Source of the DNA: Thermosipho sp. (in: thermotogales)
GTDB taxonomy: Bacteria; Thermotogota; Thermotogae; Thermotogales; Fervidobacteriaceae
NCBI GenBank assembly: GCA_030153605.1
Contig: JASKLO010000016.1
Span: forward strand, 1-34,685
Direction of reading: 5' to 3'
DNA length: 34,685 nt
Shown one piece after another: positions 1 to 7,059 of this stretch. The notes under the pieces were generated by a model. That model was not told where the DNA came from, did no database searches, and saw only the letters and a program-made list of their open reading frames with translations. How positions within the stretch are numbered: the first letter of the stretch is position 1; every line of letters starts with the position of its first letter. Position numbers and translations under genes: made by a program.

Positions 1-68
1 GTGCGTTGAAATACAGAAGTCCGCGAGAGGTATACGAAGAATATCTAAGTTTTACAAAAGTTTCGTAA
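1..68 (+). CDS. C-terminal end of an IS3-family transposase (OrfB), cut by the window edge
   Basis: In frame 3 the window opens inside a gene ending ALKYRSPREVYEEYLS and stopping with TAA at 66-68. A tail of the type 'alkYrSPrevyeeY' is typical of the integrase-core (rve) transposases of the IS3 family, just before their stop codon. An IS3-like terminal sequence follows five bases later, which supports the assignment. The rest of the gene, with the DDE catalytic residues, lies left of the window, so it cannot be judged whether the element is intact. Confidence 0.6.
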   Translation, partial: ALKYRSPREVYEEYLSFTKVS

Positions 69-72
69 TTTT

Positions 73-98
73 TGTCCAATTTTTTGGGGGGCATTACA
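73..98 (+). repeat. Right terminal inverted repeat of an IS3-family (IS150-group-like) element
   Basis: Read on the minus strand this begins TGTAATGCCCCCCAAAA and ends TTGGACA. It resembles the terminal repeats of the IS150 group, which start TGT, have a C-rich then A-rich run and end in GGACA. It lies directly behind the transposase stop codon, as expected for the right end. The element should therefore end at about base 98, within a decayed minus-strand gene. The left end is outside the window. Confidence 0.55.
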
Positions 99-332
99 AG
101 GATTTTTCAAAGAGGGTTTTGTGTTACCTCGCTTTTTGTGTTCATATTCCATCCTTTTTGCGTTTTCAATAGCTGTATGCTTTTTATCATGAAGGCTATA
201 ATAAACATTGTCAAGATTTTTTCTGTATACAGGAAATCTATTTTCTAATTTTTTTATACAATCTTTAGTTGTTAATGGTGTATCTCAACTTTTAATCCAT
301 ACAGAAAATAATAAACTAACTATTTTACGCAT
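99..332 (-). pseudogene. Gene remnant with in-frame TGA, interrupted by the IS3 element
   Basis: From an ATG at 330-332 the minus strand reads MRKIVSLLFSVWIKS, then TGA at 285-287. It continues in the same frame with protein-like sequence (DTPLTTKDCIKKLENRF, then DKKHTAIENAKRMEYEHKKRG) up to the IS end at 98. The charged, biased composition looks like former coding sequence. The TGA follows a Ser and could derive from TGG (Trp). There is no good ribosome binding site. I do not recognise the family. The IS appears to have removed or displaced the 3' part. Confidence 0.4.
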
Positions 333-562
333 AACATAAAAAAATAAAAGGAGATTCTTTCAGTTTTTATATATTAATCGTTTACTTTTTACTCATACCT
401 AATTTCATATACAAAATCTAAAATTCAAAATTTTCTCTAAATACGTTTTAATCAACTTTATAATGTAGAACTTTTAGCACTTATAACATTTCTTTTTTTT
501 TTGAAGGTAAAGCAAAGTAGGGCTAAAAAGTCACCGTAATAAGCAGCAGAGTAAAGAAAAGA

Positions 563-596
563 ATGTCACCCTGAGGCATTAGTCTCGGGGCCTTGT
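563..596. repeat. Dispersed intergenic repeat of the 'TGTCAyCCTGAGg' type
   Basis: The stretch TGTCACCCTGAGGCATTAG followed by TCTCGGGGCCTTG resembles the short repeat family (GTCATCCTGAG...CGAAGGATCT) that is scattered between genes in many bacterial genomes and has no settled function. It sits just downstream of the stop codon of the minus-strand ATPase gene. Only one copy was noticed in this window. Confidence 0.35.
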
Positions 597-611
597 TTTT
601 TCCAACTCTCG

Positions 612-1985
612 TCACCTCTGCCAATCTTGCCAACCTTTTTCTTTACTAAATTCGACAAAATAGACATTTTCATCTATTTCAAAAAGATTTTCTTCAAAAC
701 CACTTTTTGAAACTAAAATAAAATAGTTTACATGCAATTGTAATTTTTCAACTTTGTTTTTCAAATTATAAAAATCCTTTATATTCATTCTTTTATTCTT
801 CCATTTTATTTCGGCAGCATATATTTCTCCTTTTTTGTCCTTGCCAAGCATATCTATTTCAATATCTTTTTTCCAGTAATTTCCTGCCTCAACCAAATTA
901 AAACGTTTTTTTAGGTAATTTACACTTTGTTTTTCAAATTCAAACGAAACATATTGTGGCAAGTCCTTTTCTATCAATTTCAAAATGTTTCCATATTCAT
1001 TTAAGTCTACGCTTTCTTTATAAGGAAAAATATATCTATACCAGAATCTAAATAGCTGGTCATCAATAAGATATAAAAAATTTTTGGTTCTATGTGGATT
1101 TTTTAGAAGTGCGGGAGTAATTCTTTTTATCAACTTTAAATTAATAAGTGATTTCAAATACGGTTGTATTTTTCGAGAATCATTTTCGCCAATAAATGAT
1201 GTAATTTCATTAATTTTATTTTTACCACTTGCAAGGGCTTCAAGTATAGATTGATAGATTGCAGGCTCTCTTAATTCTTGATATAAAATAAAATATGGCT
1301 CTTCTTTTAATGGGGCCCCAAGCTTTAAAAATAGATTTTCAATATTTGAATATAAATTTGTATTTCCATCCCATAAAGTTAGATAATACGGTATACCTCC
1401 AAGTATTGAATAAGTTTCAATTAATTGGTGAAAATCATATTCTGGTATGAAAAGTTTTAAATGTTCAAAGGGGATAGGATTTAATTTTAAACTTCCAGTT
1501 TTTCTTCCATATAACGGATTTTTATAACTTAATATACCCTCCATAAAACTTATGCTTGACCCACAAAGAATAAGTTTGATTTTAGAATCATCAAACTCAT
1601 CTAATAAAATCTGCAGAACAGAAATTATTTCCTCATTTTTTTCTGCAAGATATTGAAATTCATCGAGAATGATAATTATACTTTCTTTTTCTGAAAAATT
1701 AAATAAGATTCTAAACGCATCCTCCCAATTTTCAAACTTTATATTTCCTAAATTTAGAAAGTTTCCAACACTTCTGGAAAAACTATTTAATTGCTCAGCT
1801 TTCGATATTTTCCTAGCAGTATAAAACAAAGTTCTTTTATTTTTTGAAACCTCTTTTAGCAAAGCACTTTTTCCAACACGTCTTCTACCATATAATATGA
1901 AAACTTCCTTTTTGTGAGAGTCAAGTATTTTATTAAGTAGCTTCTTTTCTTCAAATCTATTTATAAAAATAATACCACCACCCAT
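612..1985 (-). CDS. AAA ATPase, ATPase_2 (archaeal type) with C-terminal DUF234 nuclease-like domain
   Basis: This 457-residue protein has a P-loop GRRRVGKS at residues 33-40 and a Walker B strand ending LDEF at 107-110. A winged-helix segment (KINEITSFIGENDSRKIQPY) occupies the middle-to-C-terminal part. The last 90 residues form a PD-(D/E)XK-like unit (EIDMLG about 376, EIKW about 392). This is the standard layout of the ATPase_2/DUF234 family, whose function is unknown. The annotated ATG at 1983-1985 is followed by three GGT codons. By comparison with the paralogue at 33542 (GGTGATATT then ATG), the natural start may be an ATT at 1971-1973 or 1968-1970 with GGTGGT as its ribosome binding site. 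The gene is monocistronic, and its promoter carries a palindrome that may be bound by its own winged helix. A degraded relative lies immediately upstream. Confidence 0.8.
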   Translation of the reverse strand: MGGGIIFINRFEEKKLLNKILDSHKKEVFILYGRRRVGKSALLKEVSKNKRTLFYTARKISKAEQLNSFSRSVGNFLNLGNIKFENWEDAFRILFNFSEKESIIIILDEFQYLAEKNEEIISVLQILLDEFDDSKIKLILCGSSISFMEGILSYKNPLYGRKTGSLKLNPIPFEHLKLFIPEYDFHQLIETYSILGGIPYYLTLWDGNTNLYSNIENLFLKLGAPLKEEPYFILYQELREPAIYQSILEALASGKNKINEITSFIGENDSRKIQPYLKSLINLKLIKRITPALLKNPHRTKNFLYLIDDQLFRFWYRYIFPYKESVDLNEYGNILKLIEKDLPQYVSFEFEKQSVNYLKKRFNLVEAGNYWKKDIEIDMLGKDKKGEIYAAEIKWKNKRMNIKDFYNLKNKVEKLQLHVNYFILVSKSGFEENLFEIDENVYFVEFSKEKGWQDWQR

Positions 1986-2000
1986 CTGATATAACTATAT

Positions 2001-2041
2001 ACAATTATACTAATTACAATTATACTAATCTTGTTTAGTAT
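2001..2041. promoter_or_regulatory. Palindromic operator and 15-bp direct repeats upstream of the DUF234 ATPase
   Basis: ATACTAA (2022-2028) and TTAGTAT (2035-2041) form a 7-bp inverted repeat with a 6-base centre. On the start-codon side, the 14-mer ACAATTATACTAAT occurs at 2001-2014 and again at 2016-2029, a period of 15 bp. The block lies between the -10 box and the start codon, where a bound protein would block transcription. The same palindrome occurs at 13551-13570. Confidence 0.55.
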
Positions 2042-2068
2042 TATATCACAAAAAACAAAAAATACCAA
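2040..2068 (-). promoter_or_regulatory. Sigma-A-type promoter of the DUF234 ATPase gene
   Basis: On the minus strand TTGGTA (2063-2068) and TATAAT (2040-2045) are separated by exactly 17 bases. This places transcription start near 2033, about 50 bases before the ATPase start codon. The -10 box overlaps the outer edge of the palindrome at 2022-2041. The promoter lies inside the 3' end of the decayed ATPase copy at 2041-2275. Confidence 0.6.
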
Positions 2069-2275
2069 ACTTGCCAAAAATCTCTTAAACTAACTAGTAG
2101 TATATTTTTACTATCCTTTGCAAAATCAATAACTTCTTCTGTAAAACCATTTTTTGGAAAAAGTATGCAAAATTTGTTTTTAAAATCAAATAAAGCACTT
2201 TTTCCAACTCGCCTTCGACTATATACAACAACAAATTAAAATTTATTATCTTTGTATAATTCATTTAAATTTTAA
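2041..2275 (-). pseudogene. Decayed ATPase_2/DUF234 copy: P-loop joined directly to the C-terminal tail
   Basis: The minus strand reads NLNELYKDNKF, a stop codon (TAA), then FVVVYSRRRVGKSALF, a family-typical Walker A region. It runs straight on into FCILFPKNGFTEEVIDFA and ends at a TAA at 2041-2043. This last part matches the end of the neighbouring intact ATPase (YFILVSKSGFEENLFEID). About 300 residues between P-loop and tail are missing, so this is an internally deleted paralogue with an extra early stop. The promoter of the intact gene now sits in its 3' end. Confidence 0.65.
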
Positions 2276-2287
2276 AGTTATTTACAA

Positions 2288-2446
2288 TTAATCACAAATC
2301 AAATTTAGAACATTTAATAATTGATAGAGTTTTTCTTTCCCTGAATTATTTTCCCAACATATTTGGATATTTACTGCATTTATAAAATATTTTCTTATTC
2401 TTTTTAAAATAAAATTGCCTGTGCTTTGCTTAGGGTTGATCAAAAA
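2288..2446 (-). pseudogene. C-terminal gene fragment of unknown family
   Basis: A 52-codon open stretch, flanked by a TAG at 2447-2449 and ending in TAA at 2288-2290, reads NPKQSTGNFILKRIRKYF, then INAVNIQICWENNSGKEKLY. It has no start codon and no ribosome binding site. The basic, aromatic composition looks like the end of a larger gene, possibly a transposase, but I cannot name the family. It lies in a strip of other remnants, which supports decay. Confidence 0.35.
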
Positions 2447-2651
2447 CTATTTGCAGTTTTAAATATTAGGAATAACAATGTAAAAAATCAAGTCATTTAA
2501 TATTCAATACAAACTTTACCACTAACTGTGTATGAAAGGTAAGCCAGAAAAGAAAAAATTTTTTTATTTTAATTGTTTTAAAAAACAGAGAAATTTTACT
2601 TTAGATACGTATAATTATGATTAATAGTGTTAAAATGGTAATTTTCGAATT

Positions 2652-2679
2652 TTGATTTGGATAATAAAAGCAATATAAT
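2652..2679 (+). promoter_or_regulatory. Probable promoter of the sugar-acid operon
   Basis: TTGATT at 2652-2657 and TATAAT at 2674-2679 are separated by 16 bases. The start codon of the RpiR-type regulator follows 41 bases after the -10 box. This is the first convincing promoter upstream of the plus-strand operon. A second TATAAT-like hexamer lies further upstream near 2610. Confidence 0.5.
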
Positions 2680-2719
2680 TATGTAGAAAAAAGAAAAAAT
2701 TTTTTTGCGAGGTGATACA

Positions 2720-3574
2720 GTGGCAAAAAATAATCTGACAGTTTTTGAAAGAATTAAATCAAACTACGACAATTTAAGAAAATCTGGCAAGAAATTGGCT
2801 GATTTGATATTAAAAAAACCCGAAGATGTTATTCAAATGTCTATTTCTCAACTAGCCAAATCAGCTGGGCTTAAAAGTGAATCTACAGTAGTGAAATTTT
2901 ATAGAGACATTGGTTTTAGCAGCTATCATGAATTTAAAGTTTCACTTGCAAGCGATTTGGCTGGTAAATCCATTATGCATTCATATAAAGATATTTTTGT
3001 TGATGATGATGTTGATAATGTAAAACAAAAGTTTTTAAGTAATGTCTTAAGAGCATTTCATGATAATTTTAATAATATTCCATCTAAACTAATTGATGAA
3101 GCATCAAAAATTATTTCTGATTCAAATAGAATCATTTGTTTGGGATATGGTGCATCTGCTCCAATCGCAAAATATGCTGCTTTCAGGTTTTCTACAGTTG
3201 ATAAAGAGGTCTTTTTTTCTGAAGATTCTCATTTAAATGCACTTGTATTAAGTAAATTAAAGAAAGATGATTGTGTTCTAACAATCTCATATTCTGGAGA
3301 AACTAAAGACGTTATAGTACCTTTACAAAACAAGCATGATGCAAAAATAATTTCTATTACCAGTAATAAAGAATCTTCACTTGGAAAGATATCTGATATT
3401 GTTTTTGAGATTGGAATTGATGAAATAAGTATGCGAACCGATGCTTTGATTTCTAGATATATTCAAATGTCGATTATTGATATTTTATTTACTGTTTTAG
3501 CTATAAAAGGAGGTGAAGAAGGGCTTAATAAATTAATTAATTCACGTAAAAGTTTATCCTACTTAAAATTCTAA
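2720..3574 (+). CDS. RpiR-family transcriptional regulator (HTH + SIS)
   Basis: The protein has about 284 residues. Its N-terminal RpiR helix-turn-helix includes ISQLAKSAGLKSESTVVKFYR (motif near residues 42-62). Its C-terminal SIS sugar-phosphate-binding domain runs from about residue 120 (IICLGYGASAPIAKYAAFR, SYSGETKDVI). I chose the GTG at 2720 because GAGGTGAT lies 5 bases upstream; a TTG at 2705 would lie before that site. The family senses phosphosugars and represses or activates catabolic genes. It is the first gene of the operon, 22 bases ahead of the aldolase, so it probably controls this pathway by binding its phosphorylated intermediate. The ligand cannot be read from the sequence. 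Confidence 0.88.
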   Translation: MAKNNLTVFERIKSNYDNLRKSGKKLADLILKKPEDVIQMSISQLAKSAGLKSESTVVKFYRDIGFSSYHEFKVSLASDLAGKSIMHSYKDIFVDDDVDNVKQKFLSNVLRAFHDNFNNIPSKLIDEASKIISDSNRIICLGYGASAPIAKYAAFRFSTVDKEVFFSEDSHLNALVLSKLKKDDCVLTISYSGETKDVIVPLQNKHDAKIISITSNKESSLGKISDIVFEIGIDEISMRTDALISRYIQMSIIDILFTVLAIKGGEEGLNKLINSRKSLSYLKF

Positions 3575-3596
3575 GTTTTCTTTGGGGAGGGGTAAT

Positions 3597-4493
3597 ATGC
3601 GAAAAAATATTAGCGGAGTAATTGCACCAATAATAACACCTTTTGATAACAATGGAAAAGTCGATGAATATACATTTAAAAATTTAATTGATTTTTTATC
3701 AAATAAGGTTCATGGACTATTTGTTTGTGGAACATATGGTAGCGGTCCAGCCATGTCTATTAACGATCGAAAGAAAGTAACAGAATTAGTAGTGAAACAT
3801 GTAAATGGCAGAATACCAATAATTGTACATGTAGGAGCCTCAAGCCTTGATGATGTTATTGAATTATCTTTACATGCTCAAGATTCTGGCGCCCAGGCTG
3901 TATCATCTGTTCCACCATTTTATTACAAATACACTCAAGATGAAATTATTAGATTTTTTGAAAAATTAGCTTCAAAAATTGATATTCCCGTTTTTATATA
4001 CAACAATCCAAGAACAACTGGTCTTTCAATTGAAATTGAAACTTTGAAAATACTTAAAAAAATGGAAATGACTGGTATTAAAGATAGCACTTATGACCTT
4101 TCATATTTCTATAGGATAAAAACGGAAGTAGGCTTTGATGATTTTATATATATTTCAGGTAGTGAGGCTTTTATTCTTCCAACAGTTTCCATGGGAGCTT
4201 CAGGTGTAATTTCTGGTTTAGCAAATGTTTTTCCAGAAATCGTCGTTGAACTGTATAACTATGCAAAAAATAATGATTTTAAAAAAGCTATACCCCTCCA
4301 GGAAAAAGTAAACGCGTTAAGACAGGTTCAACATATGGCAAGAAGTATATTAAGTATTCATATCTTACTAAAATTAAGGGGAATAAGTTCTGGATATCCA
4401 AAGTATCCATTAATTTTAGAAGATAACAAATCACTAGAAGAAAAGATGAAAAATGAAATAATCAGATTAGGTTTTGGAAAATTTTTACTATAG
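3597..4493 (+). CDS. DHDPS/NAL-superfamily aldolase, probably 2-keto-3-deoxy-(phospho)gluconate type
   Basis: This 298-residue protein is a class I aldolase of the DapA/NanA superfamily. The key residues are present: GTYGSGP at 45-51 (the substrate-carboxylate loop), Tyr135 in IYNNP, and the Schiff-base Lys162 in TGIKDS. The loop GT.G.GPA.S resembles the archaeal KD(P)G aldolases rather than DapA itself, which usually has GTTGE. The KDG-type kinase gene directly behind it supports cleavage of 2-keto-3-deoxy-6-phosphogluconate (or a close analogue) to pyruvate and glyceraldehyde 3-phosphate. The ATG at 3597 follows GGGAGGGG; the in-frame TTG at 3582 lies before that site and is unlikely. A sialate lyase or dihydrodipicolinate synthase role cannot be fully excluded. 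Confidence 0.78.
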   Translation: MRKNISGVIAPIITPFDNNGKVDEYTFKNLIDFLSNKVHGLFVCGTYGSGPAMSINDRKKVTELVVKHVNGRIPIIVHVGASSLDDVIELSLHAQDSGAQAVSSVPPFYYKYTQDEIIRFFEKLASKIDIPVFIYNNPRTTGLSIEIETLKILKKMEMTGIKDSTYDLSYFYRIKTEVGFDDFIYISGSEAFILPTVSMGASGVISGLANVFPEIVVELYNYAKNNDFKKAIPLQEKVNALRQVQHMARSILSIHILLKLRGISSGYPKYPLILEDNKSLEEKMKNEIIRLGFGKFLL

Positions 4494-4505
4494 CGGGTGA
4501 TATGA

Positions 4506-5483
4506 ATGAGTAGAGTTATAGGCATGGGCGAAATAATGATTAAAATGAATCCTGTTGAAAAAGGTCCTTTAAAATATCAGCGTTTGTTTGAAAGATTTGT
4601 TGCAGGTTCTGAAGGCAACGTAATTATACAAATGCAAAGATTAGGTATTCAAACCACTTTTATTACAGCAGTTGGCTCAGATCCTTTTGGAGAAGTAATA
4701 ATTTCAACATTAAATTCGGAAGGTGTTGATACAAAGTTTGTAAAAATTGATTCTAAACATCCTACTGGCTTGTATTTTGTTCAAAGAGGTTATCCCGTTC
4801 AAGACAAGACAAAAGTTTTTTATTACAGAAAAGGTTCTGCGGCTAGTTTTATTTCTGAAAGTGATATTGATGAAAAGTTGTTTGACAGCATAGATATGTT
4901 TTTTTTAAGTGGGATAACCCCAGCTTTAAGCAAACAATGCAGGAATGCTGCTTTAAAAGTAATTGAACTGTGTAATAAAAAGAATGTTGATTTTGTTTTT
5001 GATACTAACATTAGAATAAATCTTTTAAAAACAAGAAAAACGGCAATGAATATATTAAAACCATTTATTGAAAATTCAAAAATTCTTTTTACAGGAGTGG
5101 GCGATTTAAAATTTCTTTTTGGCAGAGAACTTGAAACTAACATAAAAGAGTTAAGAAAAATTGCAAAAAATGCTGAACTGATAATCGTCAAAAAGGGAGG
5201 GGAAGGTTCAACGTGTTTTGATATAAATCAAAACACTATCGTTGAACATAAAGCATTTAAAGTAGAAGTAGAAGATGAAATTGGTGCTGGAGATTCCTTC
5301 GATGGCACTTTTCTGGCTGCAAAACTGAAGGGTTACTCGTTAGAGGAATGTCTTAAATATGCTAACGCCGCTGGTGCAATTACGGTTTCATTAAAAGGTG
5401 ATATTGAACCTTTACCAAACTGGAATGATTTGAAACTTTTTATAGAAATGTATGAAAAAGATAAAGAAAAACTCACAAGGTAA
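4506..5483 (+). CDS. kdgK: PfkB-family sugar kinase, 2-keto-3-deoxygluconate kinase type
   Basis: A 325-residue ribokinase/PfkB protein. The substrate region shows HPTGLYFVQRGYP (85-97) and VFYYRKGSA (104-112), a pair typical of KDG kinases. The anion-hole/catalytic motif DEIGAGDSFDG lies about residues 257-267. It should phosphorylate 2-keto-3-deoxygluconate or its galacto epimer with ATP in the cytoplasm, providing the substrate of the aldolase gene 12 bases upstream. GGGTGAT precedes the ATG at 4506; an overlapping ATG at 4502 leads at once to a stop. No sugar-acid dehydratase is present, so either the ketodeoxy acid is imported or the dehydratase is encoded elsewhere. Confidence 0.82.
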   Translation: MSRVIGMGEIMIKMNPVEKGPLKYQRLFERFVAGSEGNVIIQMQRLGIQTTFITAVGSDPFGEVIISTLNSEGVDTKFVKIDSKHPTGLYFVQRGYPVQDKTKVFYYRKGSAASFISESDIDEKLFDSIDMFFLSGITPALSKQCRNAALKVIELCNKKNVDFVFDTNIRINLLKTRKTAMNILKPFIENSKILFTGVGDLKFLFGRELETNIKELRKIAKNAELIIVKKGGEGSTCFDINQNTIVEHKAFKVEVEDEIGAGDSFDGTFLAAKLKGYSLEECLKYANAAGAITVSLKGDIEPLPNWNDLKLFIEMYEKDKEKLTR

Positions 5484-5565
5484 ATTTTTGTAAGTTTTAC
5501 TTTCGTTTAGTATTAAAAAAATAATTTTTTCTAAGCTTTATACCTTAAAAGGAGGTGTTTTAAAA

Positions 5566-6519
5566 ATGAAAAAAGTTTTGTTAGTTATTTTACTTGTAGC
5601 ATTTACTATTGGGGGACTAGCAGCTAATTATCCAAGTAAACCTGTAACAATTATTTGCCCATGGGGTGCAGGCGGTGGAACTGACAGATTAGCAAGATTT
5701 CTTGCTGATCAACTATCAAAAGAACTTGGCGCTCCATTTGTAGTAGTAAACAAAACAGGTGGTGGAGGTGCTGTAGGTCATTCAGCAGGAGCTTATGCAA
5801 AACCAGATGGCTATACTTTAACACTTGTAACTCTTGAACTTGCAACAATGCATTGGTTAGGATTGACAAATTTAAATTACGACAATTTTGATTATGTAGC
5901 ACAACTAAACACTGACCCAGCAGGAGTTATAGTAAAAGCTGACGCACCATGGAATAGTGTTACAGAACTTTTAGTTGATATTGCTATGAACAAAGGTAAA
6001 TATTTATTCTCAGGTTCAGGTGCAGGTTCTGTTTGGGATTTATCAAGAATTGGTATGCTAAACGCCGTTGGTATTTCACCTGATTATGTAACATGGGTTC
6101 CAACAGCAGGCGCTGCTCCTTCAATTGTTGAACTTCTCGGAGGACATGTTGATGTTATTACCTGTAGTATTCCTGAAGCTTGGCCACAAATTTCATCAGG
6201 GCAATTAAAAGTACTAGCAATTATGGCAGACTCACGTGATCCAAGATTTCCAAATATACCAACTTTAAAAGAACAAGGTGTAAACTGGTCTTCAGGAACA
6301 TGGAGAGGCGTTGCAGTTCCAAAAGGTACTCCTAAAGAAGTAATCAAAACTTTGGAAAATGCATTGAAGAAAATTTACAATTCTGATGCTTTTAAAGAAT
6401 TTATGAACAAAAACGGATTTGGTATGACATGGAGAGGCTCAGAAGAATTCTATAACTTTGTAAAAGAACAAGATCAAGTTTGGAAAGAAGTCTTAAAAAT
6501 TGGTGGTTACATTAAATAA
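5566..6519 (+). CDS. tctC: TctC-type periplasmic solute-binding protein of a tripartite tricarboxylate transporter
   Basis: A 317-residue exported binding protein. Its signal peptide (basic MKK, a hydrophobic core, cleavage probably after GGLAA) is followed by YPSKPVTIICPWGAGGGTD, the family signature for carboxylate binding. GGxxVGHSAG and KPDGYTL follow, also typical of TctC/Bug proteins. AAAGGAGGTG lies 8 bases before the ATG. It delivers an organic or sugar acid to the TctAB membrane complex encoded next. Linkage to a KDG-type kinase and aldolase argues for a sugar acid rather than citrate. The 82-base gap before it is the largest in the operon and could hold an internal promoter, though none is clear. 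Confidence 0.9.
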   Translation: MKKVLLVILLVAFTIGGLAANYPSKPVTIICPWGAGGGTDRLARFLADQLSKELGAPFVVVNKTGGGGAVGHSAGAYAKPDGYTLTLVTLELATMHWLGLTNLNYDNFDYVAQLNTDPAGVIVKADAPWNSVTELLVDIAMNKGKYLFSGSGAGSVWDLSRIGMLNAVGISPDYVTWVPTAGAAPSIVELLGGHVDVITCSIPEAWPQISSGQLKVLAIMADSRDPRFPNIPTLKEQGVNWSSGTWRGVAVPKGTPKEVIKTLENALKKIYNSDAFKEFMNKNGFGMTWRGSEEFYNFVKEQDQVWKEVLKIGGYIK

Positions 6520-6528
6520 TTAACTAAC

Positions 6529-6554
6529 GCCCCCCTTATTGAAAAAAGGGGGGC
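6529..6554 (+). terminator. Intercistronic G/C hairpin between tctC and tctB
   Basis: GCCCCCC (6529-6535) and GGGGGGC (6548-6554) form a 7-bp perfect G/C stem, extended by A/T pairs. Only three T residues follow and a ribosome binding site comes at once (GGAGGG at 6559-6564). It looks like a partial terminator or 3'-end stabiliser that lets the binding protein be made in excess over the membrane subunits. A comparable stem follows the other binding-protein gene at 17715-17734. Confidence 0.7.
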
Positions 6555-6569
6555 TTTAGGAGGGACGTT

Positions 6570-7040
6570 ATGAGGTTTAAAAACTTAATGTATGGATTAA
6601 GTCTTATAGCAATAAGTGTTTTTGTGTTTATTTACGGTTCTAGTTTTCCTGATTTCGTTGTTAGGGGTAATAAACTTCCTGGGCCCAAATTTTTTCCTTT
6701 CCTGATTTCTATTTTACTAGTAATAATGGGAAGTTATTTTGTTATTACTTCACTACTTAAATTGAAAAAAACTAAGATGGAAAATGAAGAAAAAATTACT
6801 ACAAAAAAGGGTTTATTAAGGGTTTTAACTATAATTTTAGGTATTGGACTATATGTTCCATTTATAAATCTTGTTGGTTTTAAAATTGGCACGTTTGTTT
6901 TTGCAACTGTTATAATGTCGATATTTGGAGTAAAGATTCTAAAGTCACTACTTTATTCGCTAATTTTAACTGTCATTATAGTTTTAATTTTTGAAAAGAT
7001 CTTTTTAATTCCTTTTCCACAAAAATTTCTGCCATTCTGA
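6570..7040 (+). CDS. tctB: TctB-type small membrane subunit of the tripartite transporter
   Basis: This 156-residue protein has four predicted membrane segments: about residues 5-25, 43-62, 84-104 and 109-150 (the last a pair). The first loop contains the short LPGPKFFPF element common in TctB. The family is poorly conserved, so position between TctC and TctA is the main support, together with size (about 150 residues) and topology. It pairs with TctA in the cytoplasmic membrane; its exact role in transport is not settled. GGAGGGACGTT precedes the ATG. The gap to tctA is 19 bases. Confidence 0.82.
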   Translation: MRFKNLMYGLSLIAISVFVFIYGSSFPDFVVRGNKLPGPKFFPFLISILLVIMGSYFVITSLLKLKKTKMENEEKITTKKGLLRVLTIILGIGLYVPFINLVGFKIGTFVFATVIMSIFGVKILKSLLYSLILTVIIVLIFEKIFLIPFPQKFLPF

Positions 7041-7059
7041 TGCAAAGAGGTGACAAACG

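Noticed and set aside
285-287. TGA read as tryptophan (alternative genetic code)
   Set aside because: Intact genes in the window use TGG for Trp and stop at TGA (for example the NagA and TctB genes), so the internal TGA codons in remnants are ordinary decay.
3597-4493. Aldolase as N-acetylneuraminate lyase, linking the plus-strand operon to the amino-sugar genes
   Set aside because: The neighbouring kinase has KDG-kinase rather than ManNAc-kinase features, no ManNAc-6-P epimerase is present, and the loop GTYGSGP looks like KD(P)G aldolases.
4823-5191. 122-codon minus-strand frame inside the kinase gene
   Set aside because: It lies entirely opposite a well-supported kinase and has no ribosome binding site; shadow frame.
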